From: Clostridium felsineum DSM 794
GTDB taxonomy: Bacteria > Bacillota > Clostridia > Clostridiales > Clostridiaceae
Direction of reading: 5' to 3'
NCBI RefSeq assembly: GCF_002006355.2
Contig: NZ_CP096980.1
Coordinates: 868,001-932,000 of the forward strand
DNA: 64,000 bases
Under the pieces are notes generated by a model. It did not search any database and was not told the origin of the DNA. It saw only the letters and a program-made list of their open reading frames with translations. The translations under genes were made by a program, and so were the position numbers. Below, in pieces: positions 51,123-60,478 of the stretch; positions within the stretch are counted from its first letter, which is position 1, and each line of letters starts with the position of its first letter.

Positions 51123-52256
51123 ATGAATGTATTATTTGTTTCAGATCTAGGAAGCTTAGGTGGGGGAGAGACTAGCTTATTTAATTTATTGCAGGAGTTT
51201 TCTTTAAAAAATAAAAAATATGGGATAAATAGCTCTCTTATGTGTAGATTTGATGGCAAATTAGTGGATAAGTTAAAAAAAATTAATGTTAATTGTGAAG
51301 TATTAGATTTTAAAACTGCATTTAAAAGTTTTAAAGTGAAAGAGATTATTAAAACAATAAAGAGTATTAAAGAGTTTTTATATAGAAATAATATAGAAGT
51401 AATACAGTGTAATGAATGGACCAGTGCAGTATTATTTAGCATTATAAGTAAAGTATCAAGAAAAAACTGTAAGATTATTTGGATATGTCATGGTCAATGG
51501 TATAAATTCAATTTTATAAAGAGACTATTAGTAAATTTATTTATTGATAAAATAATTTCTGTTTCTGATAGTGTTCAGGAGAACCTAATAAAAAATAAAA
51601 TTAATAGAAATAAGCTTTTAAAAGAAAGGTTAGGTATTAATTTAGATAAGTTCAGAAATGGAAATGGCAAAAATATAAGAGAAGAATTAAATATAGGTAA
51701 GGAAGAAAAGCTTCTTGGGGTTATAGCTAGATTTCAGCCTATTAAGGGACAAAAATTAATGGTGGACACAGCAAAAGCTATTGTGGAGGCTGGATATAAA
51801 AATTACAAATTCCTTCTCGTAGGAGATAGTATTTTTAATAATCCTAAGGATGCACAGTATAAAAATGAAGTTATAGAAAAAATTAAAGAGTATAAGCTTG
51901 AAGAAAATATTATCCTTTTGGGAGAAAGAAATGATGTGCCGGATATATTGGCTGCTCTAGATGTCTTAATTGTACCATCCATTAATGAATCCTTTGGTAT
52001 GGTGGTTATAGAAGCCTTTGCAGCCGGATGTACAGTTATATCAACTCCCTCTGATGGACCTATGGAAATAATAGAAAATGGTTTTTCAGGTGTGATAATA
52101 GAAGAAAGAAATAGTGAAAACTTAAAAAATGCCATACTGAAACTAGTAGAAGAAAATTCCACTTTAAAAGTGATGAAGGTAAATGCCAAAAGAGAAAGTG
52201 AAAAATATGATATAGCAAGCATTGCTAAATTTTATTGCAAAGAATATGAGAGTTAA
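51123..52256 (+). CDS. Family 4 glycosyltransferase
   Basis: A 377-residue GT-B enzyme: VLFVSDLGSLGGGETSLFNL, then GVIARFQPIKGQKLMVDTA and VPSINESFGMVVIEAFAAG with the E-x7-E site. GGAGG lies about 15 bases before its ATG inside the previous gene end. Confidence 0.86.
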   Translation: MNVLFVSDLGSLGGGETSLFNLLQEFSLKNKKYGINSSLMCRFDGKLVDKLKKINVNCEVLDFKTAFKSFKVKEIIKTIKSIKEFLYRNNIEVIQCNEWTSAVLFSIISKVSRKNCKIIWICHGQWYKFNFIKRLLVNLFIDKIISVSDSVQENLIKNKINRNKLLKERLGINLDKFRNGNGKNIREELNIGKEEKLLGVIARFQPIKGQKLMVDTAKAIVEAGYKNYKFLLVGDSIFNNPKDAQYKNEVIEKIKEYKLEENIILLGERNDVPDILAALDVLIVPSINESFGMVVIEAFAAGCTVISTPSDGPMEIIENGFSGVIIEERNSENLKNAILKLVEENSTLKVMKVNAKRESEKYDIASIAKFYCKEYES

Positions 52257-52265
52257 GGAGAAAAT

Positions 52266-53486
52266 ATGTTATCAAGAGTGAGGCAGGATAAATTAGGGCA
52301 AATATTATTAAATATTTTTATAGTGTTTTCCACCTTTGAGATTATTATAAAAGGTATTTTAACACTTAGAGAAGATAGTCTTTTGAGTGTAAATGCTATT
52401 AAGATTGGACTTGTCGTAGCTCTTATCTTCTCCATTTTTATAACAAGAAGACTTAAAAGGATGACGCCTAAAATTAAAGAGGTAATGATAATTTATTTGA
52501 TATTCTTTGTAGTGTTGGCACTTAAACTTTTAGCTATTAATAATCCAAGTGATTTTACAAAATGGCTAGCTGATAACAATAATTTCAATTATTTATTCAG
52601 TTTTGTGTGTTTCATTATTATTATTAACATTAATGTAAAAAAAGAAAGTATTATAAATACACTTATTTTATCTTCTATAGTAGTAATGGGATTTTCATTT
52701 TTATTCTTTATAAAAAATAATTATTATGGTCTCGTTGCGCCTAATATAATTCAAGCTTATAGTATGGGATTTTTAAATAAGATAAGAATGATGTCTGTTT
52801 TTGCATCGCCTAATCATGCCGGATTATATTTTGTAATGGTTTATTTAATAGTGGATTATAGAGAGAAAAATAGCTTTAAAATGTTATTTAATATATATAG
52901 ATTTCTTCTTGTAATATGTATAATGCTTACGTTGTCTAGAACTGCCATTGGTATATTATTTTTATATCTTATTATAAAAATACTAAAACATAAAAGTGGT
53001 AGAAAAGTTAAGAAGGTTTTAATAACTACCTCTATTATAGGAATAGCGTCTACAGCTGTATGGATTGCTATAACTAAATACAATGTTTACTTTTTTTCTG
53101 CAAGCTACATTCAGGCAGATAATAGATGGGTTAAGTGGCAGGTAGCTTTGGAGTATATAAAAAAATATTGGGTTATAGGTGTTCCTTTTAACATAAAAGT
53201 ACAAATGTATACTTATGTAAATTCAGTTATAACTATTGTAGAGTTTTCAGACAATTTGTTTTTAGAAATAGCTTCTAGGTTTGGAGCAATTCTTATATTA
53301 GCTGTATTTGCATTTATAATAAAAAATCTTTATGTGGACTTTAGAGAAAAGAATATTACAGATATAAATAAAATTTTGTTTTTTATAATAAGCTCAATGA
53401 CAACGGGATCAATACATTTCACTGTTCCAATGATATTGTTTATAGTCTACTGTACTAAGTTTCATGGACTTAAGTATGAGAGGTAA
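52266..53486 (+). CDS. O-antigen polymerase/ligase-like membrane protein (Wzy-type), EPS operon 2
   Basis: A 406-residue protein with about ten membrane helices. FASPNHAGLYFVMVYLI and CIMLTLSRTAIGILFLYLI match the O-antigen ligase/Wzy pattern. It should polymerise the operon 2 repeat unit. It is unrelated in detail to the polymerase at 22597, as expected if the two operons make different polymers. AAGGAGAAA precedes the ATG. Confidence 0.82.
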   Translation: MLSRVRQDKLGQILLNIFIVFSTFEIIIKGILTLREDSLLSVNAIKIGLVVALIFSIFITRRLKRMTPKIKEVMIIYLIFFVVLALKLLAINNPSDFTKWLADNNNFNYLFSFVCFIIIININVKKESIINTLILSSIVVMGFSFLFFIKNNYYGLVAPNIIQAYSMGFLNKIRMMSVFASPNHAGLYFVMVYLIVDYREKNSFKMLFNIYRFLLVICIMLTLSRTAIGILFLYLIIKILKHKSGRKVKKVLITTSIIGIASTAVWIAITKYNVYFFSASYIQADNRWVKWQVALEYIKKYWVIGVPFNIKVQMYTYVNSVITIVEFSDNLFLEIASRFGAILILAVFAFIIKNLYVDFREKNITDINKILFFIISSMTTGSIHFTVPMILFIVYCTKFHGLKYER

Positions 53487-53491
53487 GTAAA

Positions 53492-55054
53492 ATGACAAAA
53501 AATAAAAAGGTATCTTTATTAAAAATCACATCTATGGTTATTATTATAAATTTGTTGTCAAAACTAACTGGTTTTGCAAGAGATTTTATTACGGCCTCTA
53601 AATTTGGTACTAGTATATCTGCAGATGCGTTTTCTATGGCATCAGTAGTTCCTAATATAATATTTGCCATAATGGGAGCGGCAATTGTAAATACCTTTGT
53701 TCCAATATTTAATGATGTTATTGTTACAAAGGGAGAGAAGAGAGCTTTTAAGTTTTCAAATAATGTTATAACTGTACTAACTTTATTATCAATAGTTTTA
53801 ACTTTAATAGGAGAAGTGTTTTGTCCTCAATTCGTTAGGTTAATAGCACCAGATTTTCATGGTTTTAAGTATTTATTAACGATAAAATTAACAAGAATTT
53901 TTCTACTAATAATAATAGTAAATACCTGGGTGTTTTTATCTACTGCCATATTACAGGCAAAGGAACACTTTTTAATTCCAGCATTAATCGGTATTCCATA
54001 TAATTTGTTAGTGATTGGATATTTAATATTTTTTAGTTCAAAATATGGTGTTGTAGGTTTAACAGAAGTTATTGTATTTTCTATGTTTATTCAATTTTTA
54101 ATTCATATACCATCTTTATCAAAAATGAAATACAAATATAGACCTATTTTAAATATTTCAGATAATGATTTGAGAAAAATGACTATTTTATTAGTGCCTA
54201 TACTTCTTGGCACCAGTGTTCAACAGATAACTTCACTTTTTAATGGGAGATTTGCATCATCACTTGAAACCGGTAGTGTTGCAGCACTGAGTTATGCTTC
54301 TAGACTTAATTCTTTAGTTATGGATATATTTGTTATATCAATTGTTACAGTTATGTACCCAAGAATGGCAAAATTGTCTTCTGTGGATAAACTTACGGAA
54401 CTTATTTATACCTTTAATAATTCAATAAAGTCAATAATTATAATTTTATTTCCAATAATGACAATAGTGCTTATTGAAAGTGTGCCTATAGTTAAGATTT
54501 TGTTTGAGAGAGATGCGTTTTCAAATAAATCAACTATAATGACAGCTACAGCTTTGTTTTATTATATTATAGGTATTCTTGCAGCAGGTCTTAGGGAACT
54601 TTTAAGTAGAATGTTTTATGCATTAAAGGATACAAGGACACCTATGATAAATTCGGCTATTACTGTATTTACAAATGTTATATTGGCGTACTATTTAAAG
54701 GACATTTTAAAGCTTGGAGGAATTGCATTAGCATCTTCTATAGCAGCATACATATCTACCCTTCTTCTTTTTATAAAATTAAATTCAAGACTTAAAAATA
54801 TAAACTATACAAAGACTATAATAGTAGCATTTAAGGTTGTTTTTGCATGTTGTTGTATGGGAATTTTTTTAAAGATATTTTATGAGTTTTTAGGAATAAT
54901 GCTTCTAAACAAATCTATAGGTATTGAAATTATTGGTTTTGGAGGTTTAAGTATATTAGCTTTAATTGTTTATGTAGTTCTTTTATATATTATGAGGGTA
55001 GAGGAAATAAAAACATTGGTAGCATTTTCATATAAAAAAATAAAAAGGGTATGA
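53492..55054 (+). CDS. MurJ/MviN-type lipid-linked saccharide flippase
   Basis: A 520-residue MOP-superfamily protein with about 14 helices. LLSKLTGFARDFITASKFGT, VPNIIFAIMGAAIVNTFVP and YALKDTRTPMINS are MurJ/MviN signatures. MurJ normally flips lipid II, but its place here, in an EPS operon with no other flippase, suggests it exports this repeat unit; operon 1 instead has a Wzx-type protein. Confidence 0.87.
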   Translation: MTKNKKVSLLKITSMVIIINLLSKLTGFARDFITASKFGTSISADAFSMASVVPNIIFAIMGAAIVNTFVPIFNDVIVTKGEKRAFKFSNNVITVLTLLSIVLTLIGEVFCPQFVRLIAPDFHGFKYLLTIKLTRIFLLIIIVNTWVFLSTAILQAKEHFLIPALIGIPYNLLVIGYLIFFSSKYGVVGLTEVIVFSMFIQFLIHIPSLSKMKYKYRPILNISDNDLRKMTILLVPILLGTSVQQITSLFNGRFASSLETGSVAALSYASRLNSLVMDIFVISIVTVMYPRMAKLSSVDKLTELIYTFNNSIKSIIIILFPIMTIVLIESVPIVKILFERDAFSNKSTIMTATALFYYIIGILAAGLRELLSRMFYALKDTRTPMINSAITVFTNVILAYYLKDILKLGGIALASSIAAYISTLLLFIKLNSRLKNINYTKTIIVAFKVVFACCCMGIFLKIFYEFLGIMLLNKSIGIEIIGFGGLSILALIVYVVLLYIMRVEEIKTLVAFSYKKIKRV

Positions 55055-55065
55055 GGAGAGAAATT

Positions 55066-56091
55066 ATGAAAAACAAAAAAGAAAAGAAATTCGGAATTGT
55101 TAAATCAATTTTTATTATATTCTTTGTTTTGATTTTTGGTTTAGGTGCAGCAGGCGGAGCGTATTTTTTCTCTAAGACAAGTAAAATGAAGAAGACAGAA
55201 ATATCAAAAAAACCTACAGACCTTGGAATATCGAATAAAACACAAACAGATTTAAGTAAGTATAAGGACAGTGTAAATATAGCACTATTTGGAGTTGATA
55301 GACGTTTAAAAACAGATATTTCTCGTTCAGATGCTATTATGGTTTTAACAATGGATTCTGAGCATAAAAAACTAAAAATTTCTTCCATAATGAGAGATAC
55401 CTATGTAAAGGTTGATGGACATGGAATGACTAAAATAACACATGCCTATGCTTATGGTGGACCACAGCTTGCGATAAAAACTATAAATGAAAATTTTAAT
55501 TTAAATATTAAGAATTATGTAACAGTTGACTTTTATGCTCTTGAAAAAATTATTGATAAGTTAAATGGTGTTGAAATAGATGTTCAACCTGATGAAATAA
55601 AGTATCTTAACTCATATATAGATGAAGTATCAAAGTACGAAAAGGTTACTCCTAATCATGTGACTTCTTCTGGAAAACAGCTTTTAGATGGAAGACAAGC
55701 AGTTGCATATTCAAGAATAAGGTATACAGCAGGTGGTGACTTTGAAAGAACTGAAAGACAAAGGACGGTACTTATGGCAGTATTCAATAAACTTCAAGGA
55801 CAGGGAAAAGGAAATATGTTAAGCATACTTGATGAAGTACTTCCATATACAGAAACAAATTTAAGTGGAGTTGATATTGCTGGCTATAGTACAAAATTTA
55901 TTTCATCAAATATGAGTACTATAGATCAAGAGAGATTTCCTATAGACGGTTATTGTAGTGGTGCCATGATAGACAATGTTTGGTATCTTAAAACGGATTT
56001 AGGGGTTACGGCTGACCAAATGAGAAAATATATATTTGATGATATAAAGCCTACAGCTAAAACTTCACTTGTTGATATACCAGCTAAATAG
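55066..56091 (+). CDS. LytR-CpsA-Psr (LCP) glycopolymer ligase, EPS operon 2
   Basis: About 341 residues, highly similar to the operon 1 copy at 29528, with the same single N-terminal helix, FGVDRRLKTDISRSDAI and SRIRYTAGGDFERTERQR. I start it at ATG 55066 behind GAGGAGAGA; the ATG at 55051 overlaps the flippase stop and sits before that site. Confidence 0.92.
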   Translation: MKNKKEKKFGIVKSIFIIFFVLIFGLGAAGGAYFFSKTSKMKKTEISKKPTDLGISNKTQTDLSKYKDSVNIALFGVDRRLKTDISRSDAIMVLTMDSEHKKLKISSIMRDTYVKVDGHGMTKITHAYAYGGPQLAIKTINENFNLNIKNYVTVDFYALEKIIDKLNGVEIDVQPDEIKYLNSYIDEVSKYEKVTPNHVTSSGKQLLDGRQAVAYSRIRYTAGGDFERTERQRTVLMAVFNKLQGQGKGNMLSILDEVLPYTETNLSGVDIAGYSTKFISSNMSTIDQERFPIDGYCSGAMIDNVWYLKTDLGVTADQMRKYIFDDIKPTAKTSLVDIPAK

Positions 56092-56105
56092 AGGAGGAAT
56101 TTAAA

Positions 56106-56870
56106 ATGGTAGATATACATTCGCATATTATTCCAGGAATTGATGATGGATCAAATTCAATTGAAACTACACTTGAAATGCTAAGTATAGCTAAAGAGAG
56201 AGGTATAACTAAAATGGTTGCAAGCTCTCACTACTATAGAGGAAAATTTGAGAATAGCATTTCTTTAATCGAAGAGAAGACAAATGAATTAAATGAAATT
56301 TTGAAAGAAAAAGCCGTTGGAATAGATATTATACCAGGTCAAGAAGTTTTTATAGATAATTATACACTTGACGCATATAAGGAAGGAAAAATAGGATGCA
56401 TCAAAGATACAAATTATATGCTGGTGGAATTTGATATGATGCATTTAAATGAAAATGTAATAGATATTTTGTATGAACTTAAGATAAAAGGAGTTAAGCC
56501 TATTATAGCTCATCCTGAAAGATATATTTATATTCAAAAGGATATATACAAAATAAATGAATTTATAGAAGAAAATACTTATTTTCAAATAAATGCAGGT
56601 AGTATTGAGGGACTTTGGGGAAAAATTGTACAAAATACAGCTATAAGGCTTATAGAAGAAGGGGTAGCGACTTTTATTTCTTCGGACGCTCATTCTATAG
56701 GAAAAAGAGCGCCTGGTTATAATAAGGCTTTAAAGGAGATTACAAAGATAGATCATGGATTAGGAGAAAAATTTGTGAGAAATGCTAATTTGCTTATAAA
56801 AAATGAGAATATTGAAAGTAAAGCACGAAAATTCAAGAAAACCAAAGGAATTTTTGCTTTTTTCAAATAA
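56106..56870 (+). CDS. PHP-type protein-tyrosine phosphatase (CpsB/YwqE), EPS operon 2
   Basis: A 254-residue copy of the phosphatase at 30573, same length, with VDIHSHIIPGIDDGS, IIAHPERY and SSDAHSIG metal sites intact. GAGGAGG precedes ATG 56106. A gap of about 100 bases after it contains a possible weak promoter (TATAAT at 56909). Confidence 0.92.
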   Translation: MVDIHSHIIPGIDDGSNSIETTLEMLSIAKERGITKMVASSHYYRGKFENSISLIEEKTNELNEILKEKAVGIDIIPGQEVFIDNYTLDAYKEGKIGCIKDTNYMLVEFDMMHLNENVIDILYELKIKGVKPIIAHPERYIYIQKDIYKINEFIEENTYFQINAGSIEGLWGKIVQNTAIRLIEEGVATFISSDAHSIGKRAPGYNKALKEITKIDHGLGEKFVRNANLLIKNENIESKARKFKKTKGIFAFFK

Positions 56871-56967
56871 TATGAGCGAAAACTATTTCAAATCATCTTA
56901 TTTTAGTTTATAATGTAGTAGTCATATTTAAAATATTAATATAAATGTGAAAATGGGAGGGTACTTG

Positions 56968-57651
56968 ATGGAACAGCAAAATGATATAGATTTTAATGGA
57001 ATCTTTGATGTTTTAAAAAAAGAAAAAATAATGATTACAGTAGTAACAACAATTTTTGTGGTATTTTCGGTAATTTTAAGCTTTTTTATAATAAAACCAA
57101 CTTATCAAGGACATGTTACGATTATAATAGGAAAAAATGATTCAAAATCTAGTACTAATGAACAATACAATGATGTTATGATGTCTCAAAATCTTACAAA
57201 AACTTATGCAGAGATAGCTCAGTCTAAGTTAGTAGCAAATAAAACAGTAAGTAAGTTAAATGATGGAACAACAGCGGATGAAGTTTTAGGTGCAATAACA
57301 GTTACACCACAAACCGGTACACAAATAATAGATGTAACGGCAACTGCAAAATCACCTGTTAAAGCATCAGATATTGCAAATGATTTTTCTGATAGCTTTG
57401 TAGAAGTATCAAAAGAGGTATACACAGCAGGAGATGCTAGAATAATTGATAGTGCAGTAATACCTAAGGCCCCTATAAAGCCTAAAAAAGCAATGAATGT
57501 AGCGATAGCGTTAGTTTTAGGACTTTTTGTATCCATTGGTATAGCTTTTTTTAAAGATTATGTAGACAAGACTATAAAAACTCAAGAAGATGTAAAAAGA
57601 TATTTAGATTTGCCTGTAATTGGTGTTATACCTAATTATGAAGAGCAGTAA
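56968..57651 (+). CDS. Chain-length/export co-polymerase (Wzz/CapA type), EPS operon 2
   Basis: About 227 residues, the same length as the operon 1 copy. Two helices flank the extracellular domain, with PKAPIKPKKAMNVAIALV before the second helix. ATG 56968 follows GGGAGGG; in-frame ATG codons at 56947 and 56953 precede that site. Controls polymer length together with the kinase. Confidence 0.9.
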   Translation: MEQQNDIDFNGIFDVLKKEKIMITVVTTIFVVFSVILSFFIIKPTYQGHVTIIIGKNDSKSSTNEQYNDVMMSQNLTKTYAEIAQSKLVANKTVSKLNDGTTADEVLGAITVTPQTGTQIIDVTATAKSPVKASDIANDFSDSFVEVSKEVYTAGDARIIDSAVIPKAPIKPKKAMNVAIALVLGLFVSIGIAFFKDYVDKTIKTQEDVKRYLDLPVIGVIPNYEEQ

Positions 57652-57663
57652 GGGGGAGAGAAA

Positions 57664-58347
57664 ATGTTAGTAGTTAAGGATAAACCAAAATCACCTATAG
57701 CAGAGGCTTATAGAACACTTAGAAGTAATATACAATTTTCTAGTTTTGATAAAGATATGCAGTTGATACTTGTGACTAGTTCAGGACCAGGAGAAGGAAA
57801 ATCTACTACTTCCAGTAATTTGGCTTTAGCTATGGCTGAGTCAGGAAATTCAGTTCTGCTTATAGATTGTGACTTAAGAAAACCAAGTGTACACAAGAAA
57901 TTTAAAATATCAAATTATGATGGATTATCAAATGTTCTTGCAGGTCACATTAAGTTTGAAGAGGCAAATCATTGGTATAATAAAAATTTATGTGTATTAA
58001 CAGCTGGTAAAATACCTCCAAATCCAGCTGAAATGTTAGCTTCAAAAAGGATGAAGGAATTTTTAGCAGAAGCTAGAGGAAATTTTAAATATATAATACT
58101 TGATGCACCACCGGTAATAGCAGTAACAGATCCACAGGTTTTATCAACTATGGCAGATGGAGTTATTCTTGTTGTAAGTTCTGGAGTTGCTGACATAGAA
58201 GCAGCTAAAAGAGCTAAGGAACTGTTAGAGAATGTTAATGCTAATATAATAGGTTCAGTTTTAAATAGAGTGAAGATGGAAAGCAGACGTGGGTATTATG
58301 GTAATTATTATTACGAAGAAGATGAAAAAATAGCAGAAGAGATATAG
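57664..58347 (+). CDS. Bacterial tyrosine kinase (BY-kinase), EPS operon 2
   Basis: A 227-residue copy of the kinase at 32067. Walker A SSGPGEGKSTTSSNLALAM, A' VLLIDCDLRKPSVHK and B YIILDAPPV are intact. The C-terminal tyrosine cluster is shorter (RRGYYGNYYYEEDEK), so phosphorylation signalling may differ from copy 1. AGGGGGAGA lies upstream. Confidence 0.93.
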   Translation: MLVVKDKPKSPIAEAYRTLRSNIQFSSFDKDMQLILVTSSGPGEGKSTTSSNLALAMAESGNSVLLIDCDLRKPSVHKKFKISNYDGLSNVLAGHIKFEEANHWYNKNLCVLTAGKIPPNPAEMLASKRMKEFLAEARGNFKYIILDAPPVIAVTDPQVLSTMADGVILVVSSGVADIEAAKRAKELLENVNANIIGSVLNRVKMESRRGYYGNYYYEEDEKIAEEI

Positions 58348-58362
58348 ACCTTGGGGGAGAAG

Positions 58363-59382
58363 ATGGAAAGAAATAGGAGTATAGATATTGCTAAGGGAAT
58401 TGGAATTTTACTAGTTTTGCTAGGACATAGATCTATACCAGATATTATGGTGAAGTTTATTTATTCTTTTCATATACCGTTGTTCTTCTTGATTTCAGGA
58501 TATTTATATAGAGATAAAGGTGAAGGATATTTTTTATATGTTAAGCACAAGTTTAAAACTATAATTGTACCATATATATTCTTTTGGATTATTTCACTAG
58601 GTATTCAACTTATAGCTATGAATTTTAATATATTAAGTAGGGTAAACGGAAAAGAGCTTATAAGTGAATTCTTTTATTTAACACCAAATGGATTTTGGAA
58701 TGGTCCTTTATGGTTTTTAGTGTGCTTATTTGTGGTATATGTCTTATATTATCCAGTAAATAAACTTTTATATAACAGAAAATTTTATTTTGTTTTTATA
58801 GGTTTATTTTTAGCTTTAGGCTGGAGTGTTTCAGAGTTTAAAATTTATCTTCCACTAAAATTAGATGTAGCATTTACAGGAATTGCATTTTATATTATGG
58901 GGGATTTTGCTAAGAACATAAAAATAAAGTTTAAATTAAATACTATTCCTATGCTTTTAATTATGGCTTTTTTAACATTAATACTTTCCATTGGATTAAA
59001 CAATACTATAGTTCAAATGATAGTGGACAGGTATGGAAATTACTTGGTGTTTATAGTAACCTCATTAACTGGAAGTTTAAGTATTATTATATTATCTAAT
59101 TTAATAGGTGAATTTAAGCTTTTAGAGTGGCTTGGCAAAAACAGCCTTGCAATTATGGGATTACATTTTATTATTTTTATAGTAATTCTTGATCCTATTC
59201 AGAGTGCTCTTAAGCTGCCTTTAGGTAATTTCTTTTTTAGAAGTCTAGTAACATTAGTAGATATAGGAATATGTTTAGCAGTACTTAAACCAATTATTGA
59301 AGCTATAAATAAATATTTACCTTTTATTTTTGGAAAAAATGTACGCAGAAAAGGAGAACTATGGAAAATAAACGTTCAATAG
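58363..59382 (+). CDS. Acyltransferase family 3 membrane protein
   Basis: A 339-residue protein with about ten helices. RSIDIAKGIGILLVLLGH and SFHIPLFFLISGYLY are the Acyl_transf_3 signatures, with the His of LLGHRS as likely active residue. Such enzymes O-acetylate or O-succinylate exported polysaccharides. ATG 58363 follows GGGGGAG. Overlaps the next, related gene by 22 bases. Confidence 0.88.
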   Translation: MERNRSIDIAKGIGILLVLLGHRSIPDIMVKFIYSFHIPLFFLISGYLYRDKGEGYFLYVKHKFKTIIVPYIFFWIISLGIQLIAMNFNILSRVNGKELISEFFYLTPNGFWNGPLWFLVCLFVVYVLYYPVNKLLYNRKFYFVFIGLFLALGWSVSEFKIYLPLKLDVAFTGIAFYIMGDFAKNIKIKFKLNTIPMLLIMAFLTLILSIGLNNTIVQMIVDRYGNYLVFIVTSLTGSLSIIILSNLIGEFKLLEWLGKNSLAIMGLHFIIFIVILDPIQSALKLPLGNFFFRSLVTLVDIGICLAVLKPIIEAINKYLPFIFGKNVRRKGELWKINVQ

Positions 59383-60422
59383 GGATGGATGTTATAAAGG
59401 GCTTGGGGATTATTGCTATAGTAATTGGACATACACAGTCGCCCTTACTTAGATTTGTGTATTCCTATCATGTTGTGTTATTTTTCTTTATATCGGGATA
59501 TTTTTATAAGGAGGAATATAGAAGTAACCCTATAGAGTTAATTAAAAAAAGAATAAAAACCTTGTATGTACCTTTTATAACTTATGAATTTATATTTTTG
59601 ATATTGCATAATGTATTTGTGAAATTTAATATATATCATTATCAAAATTATGGTATAAAGGATTTTGTAAGCTCAGCGTTTAAGATTTTAACCTTTCATG
59701 AAATACAGTCAGATGCACTTGGACAATTTTGGTTCATTAAGGTTTTATTTATTACTAATATAGTATTTTGGGCTATAAATTTTGTCCTTAATAAGCTTAA
59801 AGTAGTAAAAAAAGAAGTTGTAGGGGCAGTATTTATGATATTATTATTTGCTGCGGATGTTGTTGTAACAAGACACGTGGGAAGTGGTAAGGGGAGTTTT
59901 ACAGTTCCAACCTGGAGCCTTGTCCCTGTAAGTCTACTAGCTTTTTTCCTTGGTAATATGTATAAAAAATACAAAGCATATATTAAATTAAATTTATATT
60001 TAGCAATATTAAGTTTGTCTGGAATAATTTTAAGTTGTCAATTTGTAGGTACTAATATGGGGAATTTTTATATGTATCCTATAGTGTTTGTTACTAATTC
60101 TGTTCTAGGAATATATTTAAATTTGTATTTAGCAGAAGTTTTAGTTAATAAGAAGAGGTGTGGGGCATTGGCGTTTATAGGTAAAAATAGCCTGTCAATT
60201 TTAGCACTTCATATGATTTCCTTTAAGCTCGTTAATTTCATGCAAATAAATATTTATAAAATGGACTATTCTTATTTAAATAACAGAACTATAACTAATC
60301 ACATTGATTGGTGGATTGTTTATGCTTTATTTGGAGTAGTTATGCCTATTGGGGTAGCTATGATTGTGGATAGAATTAAGAATATAGGGAATACAATAAG
60401 GTTTGTAAGTCAGAAAGCTTAA
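59361..60422 (+). CDS. Acyltransferase family 3 membrane protein
   Basis: A 353-residue relative of the preceding protein with MDVIKGLGIIAIVIGHTQ and SYHVVLFFFISGYFYKEE. AAAAGGAGAA precedes ATG 59361 inside the previous gene. Two adjacent acyltransferases suggest two acylation sites or substrates on the operon 2 polymer. Last gene of the operon. Confidence 0.88.
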   Translation: MENKRSIGMDVIKGLGIIAIVIGHTQSPLLRFVYSYHVVLFFFISGYFYKEEYRSNPIELIKKRIKTLYVPFITYEFIFLILHNVFVKFNIYHYQNYGIKDFVSSAFKILTFHEIQSDALGQFWFIKVLFITNIVFWAINFVLNKLKVVKKEVVGAVFMILLFAADVVVTRHVGSGKGSFTVPTWSLVPVSLLAFFLGNMYKKYKAYIKLNLYLAILSLSGIILSCQFVGTNMGNFYMYPIVFVTNSVLGIYLNLYLAEVLVNKKRCGALAFIGKNSLSILALHMISFKLVNFMQINIYKMDYSYLNNRTITNHIDWWIVYALFGVVMPIGVAMIVDRIKNIGNTIRFVSQKA

Positions 60423-60431
60423 TATGAATTT

Positions 60432-60472
60432 AAAAGAGATGCTGGTTAGCGTAACAGCATCTCTTTTAATAA
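60432..60472. terminator. Terminator of EPS operon 2
   Basis: A perfect 13-bp stem, AAAAGAGATGCTG (60432-60444) with CAGCATCTCTTTT (60455-60467). A-rich and T-rich flanks let it work for the convergent minus-strand gene as well. Confidence 0.88.
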
Positions 60473-60478
60473 TATTAA

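Noticed and set aside
51803..52222. 139-residue minus-strand frame opposite a glycosyltransferase
   Set aside because: Shadow of a clear GT4 coding sequence; low-complexity Ser/Ile/Phe composition.
56886..56914. Internal promoter before the second chain-length gene
   Set aside because: TATAAT is good but the -35 box (TTTCAA) is poor; left as a remark only.
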